From Prostheceraeus crozeri (lineage: Eukaryota; Platyhelminthes; Polycladida; Euryleptidae): DNA of 64,000 nucleotides. Below the pieces are notes generated by a model, which saw nothing but the letters and a program-made list of their open reading frames with translations, did not search any database and had not been told where the DNA came from. Positions 43,401 through 55,400 of this stretch are shown here, one piece after another (position 1 is the first letter of the stretch; each line of letters opens with the position of its first letter). The stretch lies in NCBI GenBank assembly GCA_907163375.1, contig CAJQUW010007119.1, positions 1 through 64,000 of the forward strand, in the 5' to 3' direction. The position numbers and the translations under genes are program-made.

Positions 43401-46400
43401 TTTGTCATACTTTCATGCGTATGATACACACCAACATATTTCCGTGTGGGAATGAGGTCAGCTCTGACGTTTGGAAGATTTTGACAGTAACCTAGTGGTG
43501 GAACAGCCTTCACACACTCGCAACGCTCACCAGATTAGGGCAAGCAATCTCTAGTGAAAGCGGTGGTACCTCCTGAGGCAGAAGGACTCGAAACCTAGAC
43601 TTTCTGTTCTCGCGTACACAAGTGTGGCCTTCAACCAACGAAGCTATCCTGCCACCTAATGAAAATACAATGACAAATACTACTCACTTACTTTCCTGTT
43701 TTTCGTCCTTGTTCAGGTTGAACGGGGTCAGACAAATGAAGCTTTAACGTCACTACTACTCCATAGTGGGGGGGGGGGGGGGCTTGGAGGAGTGTGATAC
43801 AGTCAGACTTTTCTGGAGCGTAATAGCACTTTTAGTCCGGATACCCTTCCTGTCGACTTCCAATTACACTTTCGGGGCTCGAAACCTTTCGGGACCACTC
43901 TTGACCACATTCATAGCAATTCACTCTATCGTCAGTTGTTGATTCAAACACGAAATCATTATAGTATCTGCGCTCGCCAAACCATGTTGCATGATATAGT
44001 AGAGCTACTTAATCTGAGGCAGTTACCTAAAAATATCAGTGTGAAGCTTTTACGTCACTACTCCCCATACTTGGGGCTTGGACGGTGCTGACATAGTCAG
44101 ACTTATGGAGCATGTAGTACTTTTAGTCCGGATGTCCTTCCTGCCGACTTCCAATGACACCTTCGGGGCTCGACCTCTGGACCAAAAGATCGCTAGGCCA
44201 AGCACTTAACCACTGTGCCACGGAGACCACAGAGTGTCTCCACGGAGTGCCACGGAGTGTAAAGAGGAAATTGTCTTGATAAGCGACTCAATAGAGAAAA
44301 TATGTATGGTATTGAATATCAAAGCAGTAGGCGATGCGTAATAATTGGCTGAATGGGTGTGATTATTGACGTGAGGGGGGTAAAGCTTGATTTAAAGAAA
44401 GTTATTTAGAATTTGTAATAAGCTGACGCTCACTAATATTTATACATGCCAGTATAGCGTACTTTATACAGAATACTTTTCCTGGTTTTTTGAATACATG
44501 TACAAACATGGTCATCCAATAGAATCCGTAAAAGGAGAATCATATCTAAAATAGCACCGATGACTGCATTACAAGAAATACTACTGAAATAGGAGGGGAC
44601 ATCCATGGGAAGGACTTGTTACAACAATGGGCGTGGGTCCTACCGATAGATGTCCGCCCTGAAATATCCACTGAATCTCGTGAGAGTCTTAGGCATTAAA
44701 TTCTTATTGATTAAGCGAGGTTGCCTGAAGAGGCTGTTATTCTTTACAATTTAGCCTTCTGTTGTACATCGATGAAGCAGAAGAAGCAAATTCCCTTACA
44801 TGTCATAGTCAAAATACTGTTCGAGGTCTTGAATCATTCCATCAAGGAAGTTTGAGCATTGCTCAGCAGTGATCAAAAAGTCACACAATTGAGCAGAACT
44901 TCTGATTGATTCGATCTTCCTCCTGAGCATTGATGGGATTTCCGGCAATTGATATTTCTCTGGCCACGGTAATAAATGACTTCGATCATCAGCAGCGGCT
45001 TCCTCAACTGAATTTCGAGATGTCGACGTTGAATCGGAGAATATGATCATGTCACCTCTCTTTGCGCATGTGATTACATCGCTTTTATTCAAAACAGGAG
45101 AACCATCTTCTGATAGCAGCACAACGGGGAAATTACTAGGAAGTCCCAAACGCAACAAACCTGAAAATATGAGCAAATACTCGAACTGCCTTGGTTTTAG
45201 GTTTAGTCAACTTCAATGTAATTTTGACATAATCAACCATGCATGCCCTACATCTTACCAAAATATCAATGTCTGTTGAGAAAACATAAGAAGAAACAAT
45301 AAAAATTAGCAGCAATAAAAAAAAGAGAAAGTCACACATGCATTTAGTGCTAAGTCATGTTATACATCTTTAACTGCATGGTAATTTCATTTAACGTTGA
45401 TTTACGAATCAAAATTGCATTGTACGTTGACGTCAGATAATTGGCGGATTTTGAATCCCCCCTCCTGGCCGAGATAAAGACCATCAATGCATTATAGGAC
45501 GAAACTTTGGATCATTTTTAACTATAGTGACTTAAGAATCCCAGTATTTCTAACATCTTCATTTTGACCAGGTGTTTGATCATCGTCACTCTTCTGAAGG
45601 GCTTTTAACAATAAGACGAAAAAGAATATTTTAGAAATACTTGGATTCATAACTTGTCATCATTTCATATTGCATTGTGAAGAAATAATCATTCATTCAT
45701 TATAAAAGCTGTATATGTGGCAGATGACTTGATCACATCAGTGTCATGGTGGGTTAAAGTCCCATCAGTCGTGTATCATTTATATGATACATGTAATTTC
45801 ATCTTAAGCAATCTAACGCATTCAAATTAATTTGTTAATGTCAAAATCACATATTACCACGTAATTCAGTTTATGCAATTATTATTGAATTGTACGAAGA
45901 TAAGGATGCAAATATGTACATTTTTACATGTAAGCCTACATCGTATATGTCATTGTCATTAGATAATTGTCATTAAATTACGAAGAGAACAATATATAAC
46001 TTCGAAATAATTATAAAGCAACAAAGCATATAATTCAAATGACAAACAAAGCAAAATTTCAGAATAAACCTCCAGGAATGGGCATAATACGGAATTAAGA
46101 GAGTAAAAAAAACTCACCCTCGGTAGTGAATTCACCGACAGTCATTGGTTCAAGCTCCTCCACGCGAGTCTTATCATCGTTTGTTATTCGAACGCGGCTA
46201 CTTTTAGCCTAGAATAGAGCAAAGTTGCCTTTTGAAAGTTATATGATTAAGTTACAGTATGAAATAGATATTTATTATAATCATTATTACGGAAAAATCA
46301 CAGATAGAGTGAATCAAATTTTGGAATGTATATGATCATTTATTCTCAATTCTTAATACTTTTTCTCGAAAATATCCGAGTTAAAAAGTAACTGCGGACG

Positions 46401-49400
46401 CAAATGGTAAAAGCATTTTCGTGTTATAACACAAGAACTTGGTAATACGCGAATATAGTAGCCTTGGTAATTTACAAACATCATTTTTTGCATCCATTTG
46501 GATTATAACACCGAATTGATGCACTATATGAGCAAGTGTTGCGTTTTGAAAGACGTGTTTTAGATCAAAATTATATGAATTTTTGTAAATCTAATTAATC
46601 TCAAATTTACAAACCGCAAGTACAAATGCAACACTAGAACACTACATTATACACGAGCGTTAGAGTTCACTATGTATTCAAAATAAAAACCGCAATGATT
46701 AGGAAAGAAAAAGTATAGGGATAAACTTTTTCTTTCCTGATCATTGTGGTTTTTATTTTGAATTCTGACTACGGGTGTTATTACCTCTGATACAATCATT
46801 CACTATATATAATAAAATAGACATTTGCTTACCGATTGCGAACGCCTACGAACTTTTGAAAAGGCATGTCGAAATCCAGAGCATCTGAAAACGTGAGCAT
46901 ATTCTTAGTAAGCAATTTATCGACTTTCTACGATTTGAGTGTGAAGGTGAGACAGAGAATTAAGTTTCCAGTGCATAGAATCACATAATGTCAATTACAA
47001 AAGCTGCGGTACGCCAGACGTATCTGCCTGCAATTCATGTTCAGTTATAAGCGCCTACATGCTGATGTAGTGCTCTGTTAGGGTAAATGTGCAGTTCTCT
47101 CTCCTACTTCACGGAGATTCCCGTCGTTTAGCAAGTTTACTTTGGGTTATATGATCGGAAGCATCCTAGTGAATCAGACAGAATCTTCCAATGGAATTTT
47201 CTGTCGCATCTGAGCACCTTCCTAGACGCCCACATAATAAAACATAAACAAAGGAACCCCTACGGTCCAGTCTTCTCCTCTTCGTTCCTTTGCAAAACAC
47301 AACCACACGACACAAAACATTTCTTCATTGGAATCCATATACACTCAACACTGACAAAACGGGGTTTGTGGAATGTCCCCGTCACGTGTGAGGAGCTCAT
47401 CCGCTGCTGTGAGCTGGCGATTGGCCACAACACCTGACGACCACCTAAAGCCCTCGCAGGTATCAGCGAGGTGTGAAGTGTCACTGTCTGTCTTTTTGAA
47501 CTTTTTGGGGTCAATTCTATTCTTACTGGCACTGAGGCTGCGACAGAGTCACGAAACGTCTGTCTTTGTGTACATATTACATTTGTTTTTGACCATAATG
47601 TGTATAAAAACAGTGGAAGAGACTTTCCATTATAAACAGCAATGAAGTGCACCACCACCATCTTCCAGGAAGATGGTGAATGGCTACAATACATACTCTT
47701 ATCATTACGATGGCATTGGACAGTACCAGAAAGTGACGTAACCTGACCAGTGACTATCGTACTTAATCACCAAGCTATTATGCATAATATGATGTTCAGA
47801 GCCTAGTGACTTGCTTGTTTTTGTGCGCTTTACAAATACTCTCACAAATAAAATATTTGAATGTGTTAATAAAAAATGCGCAACGAAGAAAAGAAAAATC
47901 AGAATGTGAAAGCAGTTGTAAATGTAAATAATTTCTATCTACTAGTTTTCCAATACAATTGCGACTTAATTAAGTCAGCAAACCATGGATCAATATTGTT
48001 TATAGAGTTATATTATTAATCATATTTACATTTTTTATAATGGATTTTATTTCAACAGGAGAATAATCATAAATTGTTATCATTAGTAGGAACATCAGCT
48101 ATTTGAAGTAAAAATAGCAATTTTGTTCACATGAAGTAAGTCATCAAAATTTCATCCCCCCAAAGTGTACTTATGGATTCAGGAAATGCAGGTACGAATC
48201 CCTCGCACGGCGCTTAAGTTCATCAACTGTCGTTGACGGTTTTGAGCGGGAATTGGTTCATGATTAAGGGGAAGAAAAATACTACCGTCTGGTATAGGAT
48301 AACCGTAAAAAGTTAGACATTTCTCGACGCAGTCGCAACCTCAATATTTCCAGTAAATGAGTTCGTGACTGTGTCGTGTCTCTCCCTGTAAATATTCTTA
48401 GCATTAAACAGTACTATACTTTTCCTTCTCTTTATCCGCTTACATTCTCGCCCAATACAAGGCAGAAAGTCAGAATAGCAACTCAAGGATGGGACAGTCT
48501 TCATAACTGACAACTCCCACCAGCAGTGCTCCAAACGACATACCCTCCGAATTTTCAGAAATTCCTGAATGGCTGAAATTTTCGGGAATTATGTACTATC
48601 ACATTAAAACGGCATAGAAACCGCTAATGGGATAGTATTCATTAATTGATATATCAGTACATTAATTTACGAGAATGCATCTGTAAGTATTTTGATCCCC
48701 GGGAACAGACTAGTTAAGACCCCTACAGACTAATTATATCCTTTACATTTCTTCAAATATTGTGCATAATAGTCTTCATAAAGCTTATCTTCATGTGCTT
48801 GGGTTTTAAAATGAATGGAAGCTTTGAGATACTATAAGCAAATCTGAATACTTCAACAACTTAAAGCGTGCATCAACACATAGAAAATATCAATTAATCG
48901 GCATACAATGAAGAAACGTCATATCTATGTTGCACATGTATTATCTATTTTCATCTAAGTACTGTACTACTGCCATTATATTTACTACATGTACATATAC
49001 TTTATTACAAAAAATACTCAGTTTATCCACATTCATTTATTTTCACGAAAAGTCATTTGAAAGATGACTCTTTGACAACAAATTGGTCCATCAAAGACAC
49101 CGTCTTTTTTTCTTTCTGTTTCAATAGAGTCTTTTTCCTCTCTAATAGAAATTTCAATTTTTCTTCCGAATCTTTCACTTTTGTTGTTGCCGTCGCAGTA
49201 AACTCTGCAAGTTTCTCTTTTTCGGAAATAAGTTCTTGCAATTGCCTATCCGTTTCAAGGACAGAACTTTCAATATTCATGAGTGAGTCATTTGACTTCC
49301 GAAAATTGGAAAAATCTCCGATAATTTGTGCCTCCATGTTTTTCCTTTTGATATCCTCGTTCGCTTTGGCTTCATCCCTCTTTCTCTTCCTGTAGTGCTG

Positions 49401-52400
49401 ATGTGCAGCAGAGCAGACACTCAGAAAGCTTTCATTGATTGTGACAGTGGAATTAGTCCAACCATTAGCCGAAAGTATCGACTTACTGACGACCAGTGCC
49501 TGTATAGTGTCCGGCGAGAGGCAAGATCGCTTCTTTGTCACAACGTCAGACAGACCACTGAACTGCCTGTCGATTTCGCTGTTCTCATGTGGGATAACGA
49601 TGACGGTTTTCACCAGTCTGCAGAGAATAGGCAACTTTTAATTTTTTTCCATTGTTGACCACTGACACCTAATCAGTTCGTTAAATAATTGTTCGTACAA
49701 TTAATATGTAAGCACAGATCATTCACCAAATCCATCAACACGCAACCACATACAGGTTACGTCATGGTCACGTAAAACTCTTTCTTTATATCACGAGGAT
49801 ATCGCAAGAAATGGCTGTTTGAAGGATCTCGTCGTAGATAGATAGTCGGACATGAAACAGAAAACAAAATTTTATACATATGCGTAGTACATTTTATACA
49901 GTATGATATGGCGAGATAAAACTATTAACAAGTTCGGGGAAAGCCAAGTATAATTAATGATGTTGGAATCATACTATATGTACGAGTATTTAGGACGACA
50001 AAAGGAGTATAAAATGGCGAATTCTGCGTCAGCACTGATAGCATAACTTTCATAAACTTTAAAGCGTATACTTGCTACCAGTTCGATATTTACAAAAAGC
50101 TACTGTAGCCTTCGATTCACGAAACCATGGGATTGGGAAGTACATGTACGTCGTTGTTTAATAGAATTAACTATATTTTACCGAAAAATTCATGGAATAA
50201 AGGAATGAGGATTGATAAAGGAGTCGAGAGGTTTGAAATTGATATTTTAGATAAATTTCTATCATACGCTCGTATGATTACTCGGGAATGTTGATATTTA
50301 TTGACGATGTTTAACTTCAACAGGACCCAATGCCAAAAATCATATTTGTTACAGATACTGCATAATGGAAAATTTCAAGAATTTCGGGTCCACATTTTCG
50401 GGAATTAATCGGAGCACTGCACCAGAGTAAGCTACAGAGAAATCCTTTGTGCCTATCACAATCACGCATTTTTATAAAAAAAATTGACAAAAGTGACAGA
50501 GATTATGTGCTTCACACATACTGACCTCCGATGACCTTCAATACGTCTTATCCTATTTCTGTATTTGTTCCTCAATTCTCTGATCTTATTAGTCAGAAGC
50601 GATGACTTTATATATTTCAGTCTGCACTCCAATTTCCTCTTCGAAGATTCCTGAAAGAGAAAAACAGAAAAGTTGTGAATGTAATATGCATTTGATCAGA
50701 ATATTGCATATGGTAACAGGATAACATATAATTTTTGTTTTCGGATGAAATTTCTGCGTTATCTTAAATGATAATGAATTTGTATTATCTTCTAAATAAT
50801 GGATGATATCATCAACCTGTTATCTATGTTGTAATTCTTCTGATCTTTAGCGTCATCTTCCATATTCAACGTTTATGCAACTTCAGTATGATTATTCAGT
50901 TAACATACATATTTCAGTTGATGTGATCATCATCAGCAGCAAATTAACAGTGAGCTTGTGAAGACAATCTTAAATTCATGAAAATGGTCACCTCGACTGA
51001 ATGTATGGTAACCCAATAAAGTTCTCATAACAATGGAATCTCTTCGGTTATTATATCTATACAATTATTTCCGTCATTTCTAACTAAAATATGAGGCTCT
51101 TTAAAATATGAGTTCAGGAAAGTTCTGATTGCTCAAATATGTTTGATTTATACATGGCATTTGATTGAAACTTGAATTTCTGCTGTTTAGTGAAACACAT
51201 ATGAAGATTTCTAGTTTACACTTTACTGACAAAGAAGGCATGCGAATTCGGTGGAGATATATTACCTGACAAGTTCTCGGCATATTGATTTCTGACGCCC
51301 TCGTTGACTGGTGCTTCATTAAACATCGACGCGTTTGCCTGAAAACGAGTGCACATGTTTCATAATGGCGAAATTGAAATTCAGGTGTCTGGATACTGAC
51401 CTCATGCGATGTTTGTAAAATGTCAAACTCTTAATAATTCCCAATTTTTTCCGTTCAGCTTGTCTTTCCTGCATTTCTTTTATCTCCTGGGTCATAATCC
51501 ACGGTTTCCGATACCTAAACGCACGTCGTATTTTTAGTTTCATTGCCCTCTGAAAACAGGGATGAGAACGCCGTGTCACAAAAAATCCGGAGGATCTCTT
51601 CTAGGGGGCCCATTTTCAGTTTTGATATCATAACAAGTAATCAAAGAGTCAATTTTAAATAGCTATGAATCTTTATGCGCCTACACACTATAGACCCTAT
51701 AGCTGCGACTAAAAAGACATTGATTGTACTAAGGCCACAGATAATTATTAATTGTAGCTCAACCATATTAGGGCAAGGTACAAGGGACAAAATCTCTCTT
51801 TTGGGAGTGTAACTAGTAGAATATGATGCTTTGTAAAACACTACTTTATAAACATGCTTTATAAACACTACTCTAGTCCTGTGTTCGAACCCAGGTGACA
51901 ACTTATTTTGCTAATTGGTTCTCGCTACATTGTTTTTTTGCGTATTCATTGTGATCGATCCATTGCATCTTACCGTTTCAATTATATTATGTCAACAACG
52001 CCAGTTGAAGCTTCCAAGAACAATGTTAGAGAGACCAAGAGATCTGGTAAGAAAAAGATAGAGGTGGAGTGCTCGTGTATGGAGAATGTTCAGGTGTTGA
52101 TAACAATCTAGAGATTCGAATGATTGAGAGGATGGATACTGTCCTACAGAGAGTTGATGCTCTATCAACAAAGTTGGAATATGTTGAAAAGTCTTTGGCA
52201 TCACTAGAAGAAACTCAAGAGCAGCATAAAACTGAGATCAATAATATTTACAAATCTGTATCTGTGATATCTGACCGAAGTAATTTGGTTTTGGAAAAGG
52301 TTGAAGCACGTGAATTTCGAAAACCAAACCTTCTTATCAGTGGCGTAGTTGAGAAGGATCATGGGACGCTGGAACAACGGAAATTGCATGATGCTAACAC

Positions 52401-55400
52401 AATAAATAATATGATTGAGGATTTAGAACTTCAAAATGTATCAATTTCCCATATTCTACGTATTGGAAAATCCAGTTCAGTCCGGCCACGTTTATTGAAA
52501 GTGATTTGTGCTGACCAAGTCTCAAAGCACAAATTACTGGGGGCTGGAAAAAGGTTGAGAGAGATGAACAATTACAAGATGGTATTCATTAATCCGGATC
52601 TCACGCCTCTTCAGCGAGAACATCAAAAATTTCTAAGATATGAAGTGAAAAGAAGGAGAAATGAAGGTGAACAAGTTAAGATATATCGCGGGAAAATTGT
52701 AAATATGGCTTCAAGTCAACAGAATTTTCGTTAGAGTTTTTAGATGGAGGACGATACGATTTGCCTTCAATCTGATTAGCGAACGTTCGCTCTGTTTCTC
52801 CGAAATCGACGAAATCCGTACAACGATTCTCTTGAAAAATGTTGATGTCTTTGTCTGTTGTGAGACTTGACTACATCCCAACAAGGATAGCGAGTCAATC
52901 AAAGTTCAAGCGTTTTCTTGTATTCGAACTGACAGAATAAATCGCATTGGAGGTGGAGTGGCGGTATGGATTCGTGACTATTCCACATAGAAAGGTAGAG
53001 GTCACTTCCATGTTGGAGTTTGAGTTTGTTTTTCTGCTGCTTTCGACAACGAAGATAATTTTTCTTGTCGCTTATATCCCTCCAGTTTTAGCTATTCGTG
53101 ATCGTGAATATTTGAATTATTTCACCATCAGTGAAATTGATAAATTGTTGAGCAAGCACTACGATTTTGATGTTGTTATCTGTGGAGATTTGAATCGTTT
53201 CGATGTGACTGCCATCTCACAGCATTTAACCTTGATAAATTTGAATTGCAAAGTCACATACGGAAGTGCTGAATTAGACTACATTTTGCTCTCTGAAAAT
53301 TTGTCGAATCATTATACTGTAAAAAAAATGGTGCACCCACTGATGTATCTAAGGTACCCCACTCGTCCCTCATGGCAAGACCAAATAATGTAAATAGTAA
53401 TACAACTTTTTATACATTTCGGAAAGTGTATGATTTGCATCTGTCATTCCTATGTAACTTTATGTCCTCCTTAAAAAAGATTGACTCGTCTTTTGTGCAT
53501 GATTGATCCATAACTCTTGACATGAAATGTTATCATTTTCACAAAATTTTACATTTTTTAGAATAGGTTAGAATAGAATAATGTATATATTTACCAAATG
53601 AAAATCAAAAATTTCAAGCGTCAAGATCAGATACAGGTCATGAAGGAACCTAATAACAAAACAATTTTGTCTCAAAGATGTTCGACAAAATTGAACTTTT
53701 AGTCTTTTAGAGTCATAACACGGTACAATGGAGTATAAAGGGTGATGACAGCTTGACATTTGTAAAACAATGATCGGAAGGCCGCCAAACGTTCAAATCG
53801 GCGATCGATGAAAGATTCAGTGTCTAATATGCCGAATAAGCATGTACAATATATCAGAACACTTTGAATAACACCTTTGAATACAAACCATAGATCGTAA
53901 CGAATAGCGATCACTCAAATATGAAAAGAGCCATTTCACGAAACCACAAGGATAATTTGAATCACAAAGCTTTTCAATCAAAATCTTATGACAAATACTA
54001 TCGAAAGCTTTCGAAAAATCATAATTCAATAACATACAGCAGCCGATTTCAGAGCGATCTAGAATTCCAGTAACAGCATTGTGCATGTTTATCAGGCAAC
54101 ATGTAGTATCATATAAATTCCTTTTTTATATGCAAATTGAAAATTAGGACAATCTTCCTGAAAGCGTTCTCTCATGTGATTCAGGACGTGGGACTCTAAA
54201 AACTTTGCTGGTGCACATAACAAACTGATCGGACGTAGTTGGTCAATAGAAGCAGGCGTAGATTTCGGAACCGGTGAAACAATACATTTTTTGAAAACTG
54301 ACGGCACTTTACGTTGGGCGATTGAACAATTGATTAAATAACATAGTGGCTCTGATATAAAAGGAGATGCAATCTTATAAAATATGTTAGGTATGCCATC
54401 AGAGCCAGTGGCTTTAGTAGCTGACAAGCTTTCTAAGAAATTAAACGCATCCTGAGGATCTGACAGAGGACACCAGTCATCATCGTCTAGTTCTAACAAA
54501 AAATCATTGCATGTAAATGAATTTGCAAAAGTCTCATTTACAGCATTTGCAGCAGCTGCAACACTTTGAAGATTTGATATGATGCTTGACAATGGATCAT
54601 TGACTGAATTCCCTTTAATTTCATTCACAACATTCCATACTTTACTTCTTGATTTCATAGGAGACTGCACCCATTTATTTTTGCAATTGATTATTTCCAG
54701 TTTACACTTTTCCTTGTAATAGTTGTAGAGCTGAAAATTCCTTTCACGAAAGGCAAGCCATCTCTTTTTGATCATGTCTTTAAGATACGGAGTCATCCAT
54801 GGTTTGTCTCGTGAAGTGATGGTAACAACATGGCATGGAATAACAGATAGGCATTCAAAAAACTTAGAGTAAAATAGTTCTGTTTTCTTGTCGATATCTT
54901 CCTCAAAGTAAACATCATGAAAGGAACATTCATCAAGTTTAGACAAAAAGTCAAAAATATATCGATTTCTTCTATCAAAGACTAGGTGATCCTTCTTCAA
55001 ACCAGGCAATGAATCACTACAGGATGAACGTAACAAAACTTGACAATGTGATCCACGTCGATTAAGGCATAATGGTGGTCCTATCTCAGCATTTGGATAA
55101 TTCACATCAATTGAACTACTGACCAAAATTTATCAAATTGGTTATTTTATTGTTTATTTAATTGGTTATCAATTTGTTGACAGATGAGTGTATACCAACA
55201 ACCTTGTGAAACAATCGCCCAAGGATAAGCCTTGGATGAATTCTATAGTTAAATCCCTTATCACCAGAAGGTGGGATGCTTTTCGTCGGGTGATTTCGCT
55301 GCATATAAACATTTAAAGTTGAAAGTCCGATCGGAAATCCAAAAAGCCAAATATTTGTGGACTCAGAAAAGTATTCGTGAAAATGTATGGACACAGTTAA

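Noticed and set aside
49057-49395. Phe/Ser-rich plus-strand frame
   Set aside because: Antisense shadow of the hAT transposase tail and its Lys/Glu coiled coil.
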